Shown in pieces: positions 41,585 to 50,813 of a DNA stretch of 64,000 nt. The notes under the pieces were generated by a model. It saw nothing but the letters and a program-made list of their open reading frames with translations. It searched no databases and was not told where the DNA came from. Both the position numbers and the translations under genes were made by a program. Position 1 is the first letter of the stretch. The number at the start of each line of letters is the position of its first letter. The DNA is taken from NCBI GenBank assembly GCA_944381325.1, contig CALWKS010000003.1:62001-126000 (forward strand). The letters run 5' to 3'. The DNA comes from an uncultured Christensenellaceae bacterium (GTDB lineage: Bacteria > Bacillota > Clostridia > Christensenellales > UBA3700).

Positions 41585-42967
41585 TTGAAAGACAATTTTC
41601 TGGAAGGCAGAATTCTTCCCCCGTTGATTAAATTTGCGATTCCCCTTATGATGTCGCTGTTCTTGCAGTCGCTTTACGGTGCGGTGGACCTTGTTGTCGT
41701 GGGACAATTCGGCTCGCCTGCGAGCATGTCGGCGGTTGCGACAGGCGGACAGCTTATGGTTGCGGTAACCTCTATCGTAACGGGTCTTACCATGGGCATA
41801 ACTATCCTTATCGGTTAAGCTATCGGGTCAGGAAGACCTGAGAACGCGGGCTACGTAGTGTGTGCAATGGTTAAACTGTTCAGTGTGATAGCTGTTGTTA
41901 TCACTGCAATACTTGTCATCTTCCCCACCCCGCTTGCAAAATTGCTTCAAGCGCCTGAAGAAGCACTTGAACAGACTGCTCTTTATATACGCATTTGCGG
42001 TTGCGGAATGATTTTCATAACCGCGTACAACGCGATAAGCGGAATATTCAGAGGTATTGGCAATTCAATAACGCCGTTTATTTTCGTCCTTATTGCGTGC
42101 TGCATAAATATCGTGCTCGATCTTGTCTTTGTAGCCGTTCTGCATATGGACGCCGCGGGCGCGGCGCTTGCAACGATAATCGCGCAGGCTTGCAGCGTGG
42201 TATTTTCTTTGATATACGTAAAAAAGAAAAAGCTGCCATTCCCCGTGACGAAAAAGGGATTTTCTCAAAAAGGCAGCGTTAAGAACATAATAACCGTCGG
42301 CGCGCCGATAGCGCTTCAGGACTTCCTGGTAAGCATTTCATTCCTTATAATAACTGCTATTGTAAACAAACTGGGCGTAACTCAGTCGGCAAGCATAGGC
42401 ATTGCGGAAAAACTTTTCGTATTTCTGTCTATCGTGCCGATGTCTTTCTTGTCCGCTCTTTCCGCTTTTGTCGCCCAGAATGCCGGACACGGCAACCTGA
42501 AACGCGCAAAGCAATCCCTTTTCTGTGCTAGCGCGGTATCTCTCACCTTCGGCATAATAATGTTCCTGATAACTTTCTTTGCAGGCGATATGCTTGCAAA
42601 GATTTTCACTCAGGACAGCGCGGTCATAGCTTCGACAGCCGAGTATTTCAAGAGCTGTTCATTCGAATACATTATAATCGCGGTATCGTTCTGTATGCTG
42701 GGATATTTCAACGGACTGAAAAAGACCACCTTCGTAATGGTGCAAGGCATTCTCACGGCGTTCCTTGTAAGAATTCCCCTTTCGTATTATTTCAGCTCTC
42801 TGGAAAATACGAATATGATGTTCATAGGCATTGCCGTGCCTGCGTCCGCGGCGGTAAGTCTCATTCTGTGTATAATCTATTACTTTATAATAAACAGAAA
42901 ATCAAAAGAAAAAACCGCTCCTTTTGACAGCGAAGAAGAAATCGCTCAGAACACGCAACAAGCCTGA
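41585..42967 (+). pseudogene. MATE-family efflux transporter with in-frame TAA
   Basis: Start TTG at 41585 behind GGAGAG. The first 77 codons give a normal MATE N-terminus (MKDNFLEGRILPPLIKFAIP, then YGAVDLVVVGQF) up to ITILIG, then TAA at 41816-41818; the same frame continues to the TAA-independent end at 42967 with AIGSGRPENAG and ten further helices. MATE proteins have a Gln at this point, so a single C-to-T change of CAA to TAA explains it. Without the stop it would be a full-length 460-codon transporter of Na+- or H+-driven drug export. The downstream part has an ATG at 41858 but no ribosome binding site worth the name. Sequencing error is the main alternative. Confidence 0.85.
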
Positions 42968-42995
42968 AAACAGTTTTAAATATATTGAACTTCAG

Positions 42996-43030
42996 AAGAA
43001 AAAACCGCCGAATAAGGCGGTTTTTTCTTA
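42996..43030. terminator. Terminator after the MATE gene
   Basis: GAAAAAACCGCC pairs with GGCGGTTTTTTC around GAATAA; T-runs on both strands, so it can also end the converging glycerate kinase operon. Confidence 0.9.
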
Positions 43031-43075
43031 TCTTTTCTTTGATCAAAATTTTAAACATTTTGAAAAGTCAATACT

Positions 43076-44197
43076 TTATTCACCTTTTGAGCAAATTATT
43101 TTGCCAAGCTCTTCCGCTCTTTCAAACAAAAGCTGTCTTGCGTTGTCCATACAGTATTTTTCGCTTAGGCCGTCTCTGCAAAGAGATACGACTGCCTTTA
43201 CGCAATCGCCGAGCTGCTCCGCGCTCACTTCGGCTTTTCCTGCAACAAGGTAAAGCGGCTTGTCGTATTTCTCGCAAAAATCTGCAATGCCTTTTATTAC
43301 TTTTCCACGCAGAGTCTGGCAATCTATCTTTCCCTCTCCCGACACGACGGCATCACATTCTTTCACCGAACGCTCAAGCCCGATTTTTTCCATAACGTAT
43401 TTTATGCCGCTTACGCACTCTGCTCCGAGCACGCATTTTGCCGCAAAGCCTAGTCCGCCTGCCGCGCCGCTTCCCGCTTCATCCGAGCACTTCCTTCCTG
43501 CAGCAGTCTCGAGCAATCCCGCATAATCCGCTATTATTGCGTCTGAAATCTCAACGCATTCTTCAGAAGCACCCTTCTGCGGAGCGAAAACTCTGCTGCA
43601 TCCGTACTCTCCCGTCAAAGGATTGTCCACGTCGCAAAGAACGGTGAAACTGCATTTCTTCAATCTCTTATCCAATCCGCTCAAATCAACACGGGCAAGC
43701 GTTTTCAAAGCAAAAGGCACAGGAGAAAGACCTCTGCCTTCGCAGTCGTAAAACCTTACTCCCAAAGAGTAAAGAAAACCTGCTCCGCCGTCGTTTGTAC
43801 CTGAACCGCCAAGACACAGCACAATGTCAGTTACACCGTCTTCTACGGCATGCATGACAGCCTGACCATAGCCCTGGGTATCGAAGTAAAGCAACGCGTC
43901 TTTCCTTACCTTGCTTTTGTCTATTCCGACGAACTCAGCACATTCTATTATCGCTCTTTTGTCTTTTATGTAATAGCGACCTTTTACCGTGGGCGAATAA
44001 ATGCCTTTGGTTTCTATTTCAACGGGATATGCTCCTTCGCAACGCGCAAGAACGGCGGCAGTGCCTTCCCCGCCGTCTCCGACGGGAAAAACCTCTACAG
44101 AATTATTGTCCTTTTCAAGAGCTTCCTTTACCGTTTCGCAGGCAATCTCTCCCGAAAGGCTTCCTTTGAACGAATCAATCGCAACGGTTATTTTCAT
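43076..44197 (-). CDS. Glycerate kinase (GlxK/GarK family)
   Basis: 373 residues, the usual length. Phosphorylates D-glycerate, with 2-phosphoglycerate the normal product of this family. Family landmarks: DSFKGSLSG near the start, VGDGGEGT, GGSGTNDGGAG and the late VVSGEGKIDCQTLRGK. It is the last gene of the operon GH63 - GT4 - FucI - AraB - GlxK and overlaps the AraB gene by 23 bases. In this setting the glycerate may come from a glycosyl-glycerate cleaved by the GH63 enzyme or by the GH13_18 phosphorylase at 55919-58678; that link is inference. Oxidation of sugar-derived glyceraldehyde is the other usual source. Confidence 0.93.
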   Translation of the reverse strand: MKITVAIDSFKGSLSGEIACETVKEALEKDNNSVEVFPVGDGGEGTAAVLARCEGAYPVEIETKGIYSPTVKGRYYIKDKRAIIECAEFVGIDKSKVRKDALLYFDTQGYGQAVMHAVEDGVTDIVLCLGGSGTNDGGAGFLYSLGVRFYDCEGRGLSPVPFALKTLARVDLSGLDKRLKKCSFTVLCDVDNPLTGEYGCSRVFAPQKGASEECVEISDAIIADYAGLLETAAGRKCSDEAGSGAAGGLGFAAKCVLGAECVSGIKYVMEKIGLERSVKECDAVVSGEGKIDCQTLRGKVIKGIADFCEKYDKPLYLVAGKAEVSAEQLGDCVKAVVSLCRDGLSEKYCMDNARQLLFERAEELGKIICSKGE

Positions 44198-45851
44198 CTG
44201 TGCTTTCTTTGGCTATCTCCTTGAGATTATGCATTATCTTTCCGTCTCTGCCGAATTTTTCGTAGAGTTCGGCATATACCTCATAAAGCTTATCGTACGC
44301 TTTCACCCTGGACGGGTCTGGCGTAAACACCTTGTCTTTAAGGCTACCCATACAGAGCGCCGCCTGACGCAGATCGTCGTATCCGCCGTTGTCCGCTCCT
44401 GCCGCAACCGAAGCGTATATCGCACTGCCCAGCGCGCCTGCCTGCGAACTTCCCGCCTTGCATACGGGCATATTCAGAATGTCGCTGAAAAGCTGAGTGA
44501 CGAAGTCGCTCTTTTCCGCAATGCCGCCTGCAAGCACGATTTTATCAACGTCAATGCCGTTTTTGCGGTAATTTTCAACTATTGCGCGAGTGCCGAACAC
44601 CATCGATTCTGCAAGCGCAAGATAGATCTCCTCTGCCTTTGTGGACAACGTAAGCCCGATTATCGCGCCCGAAAGTCTTGAATCAGACAGCACAGATCTG
44701 TTGCCGTTGAACCAATCCAGGGCTATAAGTCCGCTTTCACCCGGTCTTAGCTCAGAAGCAAGCTCGTCAAGATAACCGTAAACGGACATTCCTCTTTTCT
44801 CAGCTTCGTCTCTGTAACTCTGCGGAAGTATTTTCTTCACCGTCCATTCAAACAGATCTCCCGCGCTTGCCTGACCCGATTCGTAAGCAAAATGCCCGGG
44901 CATTATTCCGTCTTCCACCACTCCGCATATGCCGTCTATGGCTACGTCCTTTCCCAAAGAAATATGGCATGCAGACGTACCCACTATTATCAGCATAACA
45001 TTGTCGTCCACTATTTTGCAAGCGGGAAGCGCCGCGTGGGCGTCTATTACTGGGACGGCTACGGGCGTACTCTCAGAAAGCCCGGTCAATGCCGCACCGC
45101 GCCCGTTGAGTACGCCCGCCCGTTCGCCGGGGAACGCGAACGGCGCGTCGAACTTGTCTTTTATTACGTTGCGCATTGCAGGATTGAGAGCCTCGAAAAA
45201 GTCCTCGGACGGATATCCGTCCTTTTTGCTCCACATACCTTTATAGCCTGCGCAACAAGCGTTTTTAACGTAACTTCCCGTCAGTTGCCATACAATCCAG
45301 TCAGCCGCCTCGCACCAGTAAGCGGTTGCATTATAAACTCTCGGGCTTTTTTCAAGCACTTCGAGTAGTTTGGGAAACTGCCATTCGCAACCTATAGTGC
45401 CGCCGTAACGTTTAAGCCACTTTTCGCCCCTTGCGGAAGCGACCGCATTTATCTCGTCCGCCTGACTCTGCGCCGCGTGATGTTTCCACAGCTTGACGTA
45501 AGAGTGCGGATCTTGAGCAAATTCTTCTTTTACGCAAAGCGGTACGCCTTCCTCATCTACGGGAAGCACTGTGCACGACGTGAAGTCAATGCCTACGCCT
45601 GCGATATCCTTAACATCTATACCCGCCTTTTTTACCGCGACGTCAATTGCTTCGCGCATTGATTCAAGGTAATCTGGCGGATATTGCAATGCAAATTCTC
45701 TGCCAGCGCACTCCTCTTGTCCTATAGCAGACTGCATTACCGCATGCCTGTACGCGCTTACCGCGTGCGCCGCTTCTTTTCCGGTGCGGGCATCCACGAT
45801 GAGCGCCCTGACGGAAAGCGTGCCGAAATCAAGTCCCAACGTATATTTCAT
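44175..45851 (-). CDS. araB: Ribulokinase-like FGGY kinase
   Basis: 558 residues. FGGY-family kinase closest to L-ribulokinase AraB: LGLDFGTLSVRALIVD, GVGIDFTSCTVLPVD, CEWQFPKLLEV, VPVIDAHAALPA and the ATP-side GGIAEKSDFVTQL. The E. coli enzyme phosphorylates both L- and D-ribulose and both xyluloses, so the adjacent isomerase decides the pathway. Next to FucI the substrate could be D-ribulose (from D-arabinose) or L-fuculose. FucI stops four bases upstream. No araA or araD is present. Confidence 0.9.
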   Translation of the reverse strand: MKYTLGLDFGTLSVRALIVDARTGKEAAHAVSAYRHAVMQSAIGQEECAGREFALQYPPDYLESMREAIDVAVKKAGIDVKDIAGVGIDFTSCTVLPVDEEGVPLCVKEEFAQDPHSYVKLWKHHAAQSQADEINAVASARGEKWLKRYGGTIGCEWQFPKLLEVLEKSPRVYNATAYWCEAADWIVWQLTGSYVKNACCAGYKGMWSKKDGYPSEDFFEALNPAMRNVIKDKFDAPFAFPGERAGVLNGRGAALTGLSESTPVAVPVIDAHAALPACKIVDDNVMLIIVGTSACHISLGKDVAIDGICGVVEDGIMPGHFAYESGQASAGDLFEWTVKKILPQSYRDEAEKRGMSVYGYLDELASELRPGESGLIALDWFNGNRSVLSDSRLSGAIIGLTLSTKAEEIYLALAESMVFGTRAIVENYRKNGIDVDKIVLAGGIAEKSDFVTQLFSDILNMPVCKAGSSQAGALGSAIYASVAAGADNGGYDDLRQAALCMGSLKDKVFTPDPSRVKAYDKLYEVYAELYEKFGRDGKIMHNLKEIAKESTDENNRCD

Positions 45852-45855
45852 AATC

Positions 45856-47631
45856 TTACTTATACAGTGCTCCGTATTGTCTGCAAGCCGCGAAGTCGGC
45901 GCTTTCAGGGTTCTTCGTACCGAATGAATACCAGCTGTGAGGTCTGAACAGATCGCCGTCCTCTACGTTGTGCATAGATACGGGAATTCTCAGCATACTT
46001 GCAAGAGTTATCAGATCCTTTCCTATATGTCCGTAAGCGAACGCGCCGTGATTTGCGCCCCAGTGAGCCATAACGTCGTAAACGCTGGCAAAAGCAGGAT
46101 CTTTCGCGTTAAGTCTCGGAACAAACCATGTCGACGGCCAGGTGCGGTCGGTACGGTCAAGCAATATTTTGTTGACGTCCTCGGGAAGGCTGACCGTCCA
46201 GCCCTCTGCAAGCTGAAGCACATAGCCTATGCCGTCAACCATATTCAGTCTCACAAGAGTTACCGGCATGCCGCCGCGCGTCGAGAAGGAGGATGAGAAA
46301 CCGCCGCCTCTGAAATATCCTCTATTGGCGGGCATCCACTCTGTAGCGCCCAGCATAGCGTCAATGTCGCGTTTTTCTATTTCCCACCAGCGTTTCATAA
46401 CGGGCGCTCCGTCCGCGCCTTCGCAAGCGCCGCTGCCGTCAAGAGCCGCCGCGCCGCTGTTTATAAGGTGGATAAATCCGTCAGCCGCTCTGCCTTGCAA
46501 TTTTTTACCGCCCGCTCTTTCTGCCGCTTCTTTGCTCCAGAACGTTCTCACGTCTGCAAACACGCTTGCTCTGTTGGTAAGAAGATTGCAGAAAAGCATA
46601 GAGAAAGCGTTGCAATTGTCGTTTTCCGTTGCAAGCACGAACGGCTGTTTCTTACCGTTCCAGTCGAAAGTGCTGTTGAGTATCGCCTCGGCAAAGTCTC
46701 CGTTGGGCATAAAGTCCGTCCACATTCTCTGTCCCTGGAAACCGCCCAGCAGAGCGTTTCTGCCCATAGCTTCTTCTCCGAAGCCCATTTTCGCCAGCTT
46801 GTCGTTGCCAAGCATGACGTCTTTTATAATAAGCGTCATCTTTGCTACGAAGCGCCACTGTTCTTCAAGTTCTTCAGGCGTGAAATTCTTCATGCCGAAT
46901 GCTTCTTCGTTCCAGTCCTTGCCCTGTCTGCATGCCGACTTAATCCATACGAGTTCTTTAGCATACTCGTCCTCGTCGTAAATGCCGAGATTGACGCGTC
47001 TTATTATTTCAGACATATCCACCCATTCAGCGCGGATGCCGAAGTATTTCTGCATAAGGTTGGCGTCGCAGAAAGAGCCGCCTATACCCATACATACAGA
47101 GCCGAGACCTACGTAAGCTTTATTTCTCATCTGCCCTACCGTAAGCGCGCATCTTGCAAAACGCAAAATCTTTTCAGCAACGTCGGGGGTAAGTCCGTCG
47201 TCTTTCAGATCCTGCACGTCTTTGCCGTATATCGCAAACGCAGGCAGACCTCTCTGCGCGTGCGCCGCCATTACCGCGGCAAGATATACCGCGCCAGGTC
47301 TTTCAGTGCTGTTGAGACCCCATACGGCTTTGACCGTAAGAGGATCAATATCCATCGTTTCACTGCCGTAGCACCAGCAAGGAGTAACGCTGAGCGTTGC
47401 GGTTACGTTCTGAGTCGCAAAGTAATCTGCGCATATCGCGGCTTCTTTGCCTCCGCCTATGGTGCAAGGAGATATTACTACCTCTGCGGGCGTGCCGTCC
47501 GCGTAGAATACGTTTTCTTCGATAAGTTTCTTTGCCGCCTCAGCCATCTGAGTCGTCTTTGCTTCAAGCGTCTCTCTGACGCCTCCTCTTCTGCCGTCGA
47601 TTATCGGCCTGATTCCAATACGACATTTCAT
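45856..47631 (-). CDS. fucI: L-fucose / D-arabinose isomerase
   Basis: 591 residues, the same length as E. coli FucI. Interconverts L-fucose and L-fuculose, and also D-arabinose and D-ribulose, which share stereochemistry at C2-C4. The manganese ligands are placed as in E. coli: E336 in LATENDN, D360 in VFADV and H528 in GANHG (E337, D361 and H528 there). The ATG follows AAAGGGAG. No fucA aldolase or fucK is present; the following kinase is AraB-like, which favours the D-arabinose reading or an unusual fuculose kinase. Confidence 0.95.
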   Translation of the reverse strand: MKCRIGIRPIIDGRRGGVRETLEAKTTQMAEAAKKLIEENVFYADGTPAEVVISPCTIGGGKEAAICADYFATQNVTATLSVTPCWCYGSETMDIDPLTVKAVWGLNSTERPGAVYLAAVMAAHAQRGLPAFAIYGKDVQDLKDDGLTPDVAEKILRFARCALTVGQMRNKAYVGLGSVCMGIGGSFCDANLMQKYFGIRAEWVDMSEIIRRVNLGIYDEDEYAKELVWIKSACRQGKDWNEEAFGMKNFTPEELEEQWRFVAKMTLIIKDVMLGNDKLAKMGFGEEAMGRNALLGGFQGQRMWTDFMPNGDFAEAILNSTFDWNGKKQPFVLATENDNCNAFSMLFCNLLTNRASVFADVRTFWSKEAAERAGGKKLQGRAADGFIHLINSGAAALDGSGACEGADGAPVMKRWWEIEKRDIDAMLGATEWMPANRGYFRGGGFSSSFSTRGGMPVTLVRLNMVDGIGYVLQLAEGWTVSLPEDVNKILLDRTDRTWPSTWFVPRLNAKDPAFASVYDVMAHWGANHGAFAYGHIGKDLITLASMLRIPVSMHNVEDGDLFRPHSWYSFGTKNPESADFAACRQYGALYK

Positions 47632-47651
47632 AATTTTTCTCCCTTTGTAAA

Positions 47652-48986
47652 TCAGAATTTAAGTATTTTCTGCAAAGTGTTTCCCAGGATCTTCAAAGAG
47701 AAATACTTTGTGCATATGTTATAGTTTTTTTGTGCGCTTGCGTCTGCCTTTTCTTTATCGGTAAGCAGAACGTTAAGCTCTTTCACCGCTTTGCCTACGG
47801 CGTCGGACTGTATGATCTTGAGCGGTTTTACGTCAAGATATTTGTTGCCCAGAGAGCAAAGCCTGAAGCCGTATTTCTTAACGCTTTCGCTGAATACGGG
47901 GTATTCGAAAAGCACCAGCGGCTTTTTTGCGATTGCGGTTTCAAGGATATGGCTTCCCCAGCTTTCAAGAACAGAACTGACGACAACCACGTCGCACGCG
48001 TAGAAAGCGTCCATATAACTGAGCTTGTTAGCGTTTCTCTCGTAAGATATCTTGTCTCCGATATAGCAGTAGGTTACGCCTTCGCTTTCAGCTTCTGCCC
48101 TAATCCTGTCGAAATAACCGTCTTCGAGGTTTTCTTCAATACCGTAAAGAAGCAGGATTATCTTTGAATTTTCGTCAAACTGTCTGCCGTTGTACAAGGT
48201 TTTTCCGCAAAGCTCCTTTTTGACAGAATTGAGATACGCCACAAATTCGACCGAAAATTCAATCGCCTTTCTCGGGACAATACGGCTGGGATTGAGAATG
48301 ATAAGATCGTTTTCTCCGGCTCCTGCCATTCTGCGTATTTCTTGCGTATTTACGGGGATTTCAGCTGAATTAGCGCTTATATCGATATACTTGCTCAGAA
48401 TTTCGCTGTTTATACCGCGCCTTTTTATCATCTCTCTCTTCGCGTGCTCGCTGATAACACAATGCTTGACGTTGAAAAGGTCGGGGAGCAGATAATCGTC
48501 TATCATCTGCCCTACAAAGCCGACTACGGGGTGATTGTAAAGCTCTCTTTCCCAGTAAATATCGCTGTCAACGCTGACAAACTTGACCTTGGGATGCTTC
48601 TTTGCAAAATTGGCAAACGCTATCGCCGCCGACAAATTCCAGCCGAGGCTGAGAATGTTGGCAACGAAAAAGCAGTCTATGCGGTATTTTTTCTTTACTT
48701 CTCTGAGTTCTTTTTCTATCTCGTCCGCGCGCTTGTATATCCACGCTTTGAGGCTTTCTTCGTCAGGAAAACTCTTGAGTTCGTCATAACAGTTTTCCAC
48801 GACTATTTTGTTTTTTTCGTCCTGAAAATCTATTCCGTCTATATGATAGTTCGTCTCGCTCTGTTCCGAGCCGCTTACGAAAATGCACTTGTGCCCCATC
48901 TCCGTGAGAACGCGGCTCCACTTCTGCATTTCGACCGAAACGCCGTCGGTATTGTTAATTCTGTAGTGAGCTATCGCTATATTCAT
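47652..48986 (-). CDS. GT4-family glycosyltransferase
   Basis: 444 residues with two Rossmann domains of a GT-B enzyme. The N-terminal acceptor domain begins IAIAHYRINNTDGVSVEM; the C-terminal donor domain has ILNPSRIVPRKAIEFSVEF, and near the end SSVLESWGSHILETAIAKKPLV, which contains the E-x7-E type motif of retaining GT4 enzymes. Donor and acceptor are not decided by sequence; mannosyl- and glucosyltransferases, and sucrose- or glycosylglycerate-forming enzymes, are in this family. It is odd for a biosynthetic enzyme to lie between a hydrolase and an isomerase in a catabolic operon. The ATG at 48986 follows GAGGAG. Confidence 0.85.
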   Translation of the reverse strand: MNIAIAHYRINNTDGVSVEMQKWSRVLTEMGHKCIFVSGSEQSETNYHIDGIDFQDEKNKIVVENCYDELKSFPDEESLKAWIYKRADEIEKELREVKKKYRIDCFFVANILSLGWNLSAAIAFANFAKKHPKVKFVSVDSDIYWERELYNHPVVGFVGQMIDDYLLPDLFNVKHCVISEHAKREMIKRRGINSEILSKYIDISANSAEIPVNTQEIRRMAGAGENDLIILNPSRIVPRKAIEFSVEFVAYLNSVKKELCGKTLYNGRQFDENSKIILLLYGIEENLEDGYFDRIRAEAESEGVTYCYIGDKISYERNANKLSYMDAFYACDVVVVSSVLESWGSHILETAIAKKPLVLFEYPVFSESVKKYGFRLCSLGNKYLDVKPLKIIQSDAVGKAVKELNVLLTDKEKADASAQKNYNICTKYFSLKILGNTLQKILKF

Positions 48987-49009
48987 AAACACTCCTCAAT
49001 AGTTTCGTC

Positions 49010-50707
49010 TCAGTTGTTCTTATCGTATCTCTCTTTGAGCAGCAGATATACGGACACCGTCCACATGAGAGCGCTGTCGTCATATCCCGTCTGCAGAATC
49101 GCATCGTAATTTTCGTAAATTCCGTCCTTTCCGTTTTCAATAAGTCCGATATATCTTGTCGCTATTTTTGTAGCGAGTTTGTAATATTCCGCATCAAAAA
49201 GACCTTCGTGAATGAAGTACACGGGCGGCGCCCATACAGGACCTCTCCAGTAAGCGTTGGGCTTGCCTGCGTCGCACTTTCTGTTGTCGTAATAAGGGCT
49301 GTCCACAGCCTCTGAAGCGAGAGAAGCTTCGACCAGGAAGTGCTGTTCTCTGCTTATCTCCTCTGCAAGGTTTTTGAACACTTCGTCGGGAAGCATTCTG
49401 CCTAGCATGATAGGCACCATCTTTATAAGAGAGGTCGTTTCAAAAGACTTCTCTTCAGCGTCAAGGCATAAGAACTGCTTGCCGTCAAACATTTTTTCTA
49501 CCATCGTGTCAAGCAGAACATGCGCCTTTTTGTCATACTTTTCAGCCTTTGCATCGTCGCCGACGCGCTTTGCCATATCGGATATACAGACGTACATCCA
49601 TACCATATAAGCATTGAGATCGGGCGAATACATAGGCATACCGTTGTCGAAACAGGTAGCGTTGTCCCAACCGCTATCGAACGGGTCTTCATAGTAGAAA
49701 AGTCTGGTATTGCCCGTATTTCTTTCCCACCTTGCGGCGAGTTTTTCCATTTTCGGCATCAGTTCTTCTATAGTTTTCCCTTGGATTATTCCGCACCTCA
49801 TAAGGCGGTAAACGAAAAATCCGTATACCGGAGGCTTTGTGAACCAGTCGACTTTAATAAACGGATTGACCGCGTCGAGCAATCCTCCGTCGCTCTTCTG
49901 CAGATCGAAGAAAAGCATTACGTTGTTGAGAGACAGCTGAGGATCTGCCTTTCTGAGCGCATACGAATTGAAGCAGTTGTCCCACGACCATACGTTGTCC
50001 ATAATGTCTTTAGAAACTGCGGTAACGTCTCTCGTTATGTTGCCGAGAGCGCGCATCCTTGCGCTCCAGAGAATATATGTCGCCAGTTCGTGCACGTCGT
50101 TGGACGGCGCGTAATGAGCTTTGAACGCCGCAAAGGACTCTTTTGTCTCCTCTTTCGTAAACACGGGCGTTCTGCAAGGAGTCTTTTCTACCATGCTCTG
50201 CCATACGGTAACCGTGCATTGAGCGGAATCACCGTTGCAGGTAAGGAAGCAGCGTCTCAGAGAAGGAACGTATTTCATTTCTCCCTTTGAAACGGCTATT
50301 TCTACGTTGTGATAAGTTACGGGCACGTAAGCCGTGAATAGATTGTCCGTCGACTTTACGTTGACGAACTTGGCGTCTTCGTGGCTGTGTTCGAATACAA
50401 GCCCCATATCCTTTGCCTTTACCGTGATCACGTCGTATGCGGAGAAGAACAGCTCCACATATCCGAAGTTGCTTTCAAATCTCAGACTGTCAGCGGTGCA
50501 TACGGTCTTGTAACGTATGAAAACGCCGCGCGCGTCTGTGGGGATTATTCTCAGAAGCTTGTCAGAAGCCTTTTTTCTTCCCGTTCCCCATTCAGGTCTT
50601 ATAAGACTTCTTATCCATATTCCGTCGCCGAACAGCGGATTTTCTTTCTGCACGGCAATGTAACTGCCGGGGTACGAAAAAGGTACGTTTTCGATATTGA
50701 TATTCAT
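49010..50707 (-). CDS. GH63-like glycoside hydrolase
   Basis: 565 residues. About 200 residues of beta sandwich precede an (alpha/alpha)6 barrel with the family landmarks WSWDNCFNSYAL, DPFDSGWDNA (catalytic Asp in this segment), NAYWRGPVWAP and the late IYENYDAILQTG with the second acid. This fits GH63, which besides processing glucosidase contains mannosylglycerate and glucosylglycerate hydrolases in bacteria. No signal peptide, so cytoplasmic. It opens an operon ending in glycerate kinase, which fits a glycosyl-glycerate substrate. GH15- and GH37-type barrels are the alternatives. The ATG at 50707 follows AAGGAG. Confidence 0.8.
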   Translation of the reverse strand: MNINIENVPFSYPGSYIAVQKENPLFGDGIWIRSLIRPEWGTGRKKASDKLLRIIPTDARGVFIRYKTVCTADSLRFESNFGYVELFFSAYDVITVKAKDMGLVFEHSHEDAKFVNVKSTDNLFTAYVPVTYHNVEIAVSKGEMKYVPSLRRCFLTCNGDSAQCTVTVWQSMVEKTPCRTPVFTKEETKESFAAFKAHYAPSNDVHELATYILWSARMRALGNITRDVTAVSKDIMDNVWSWDNCFNSYALRKADPQLSLNNVMLFFDLQKSDGGLLDAVNPFIKVDWFTKPPVYGFFVYRLMRCGIIQGKTIEELMPKMEKLAARWERNTGNTRLFYYEDPFDSGWDNATCFDNGMPMYSPDLNAYMVWMYVCISDMAKRVGDDAKAEKYDKKAHVLLDTMVEKMFDGKQFLCLDAEEKSFETTSLIKMVPIMLGRMLPDEVFKNLAEEISREQHFLVEASLASEAVDSPYYDNRKCDAGKPNAYWRGPVWAPPVYFIHEGLFDAEYYKLATKIATRYIGLIENGKDGIYENYDAILQTGYDDSALMWTVSVYLLLKERYDKNN

Positions 50708-50813
50708 AGCCACTCCTTGAATCTTTATTTCATTTTTACGGAATTTGTCTCATCTTCTTTTTTCCTGCCCGTGTCTGTGTTATAATATAAGACATAGTTC
50801 AGGAGGTTTGATT

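Noticed and set aside
41816..41818. Reassigned TAA codon as an explanation for the MATE gene
   Set aside because: TAA ends many intact genes here at the right place (for example rplU, fucI, ROK kinase), so TAA is a normal stop in this genome.
46468..47724. 418-codon plus-strand frame opposite fucI
   Set aside because: fucI is certain from its length and metal ligands; the opposite frame has no motif or start signal.
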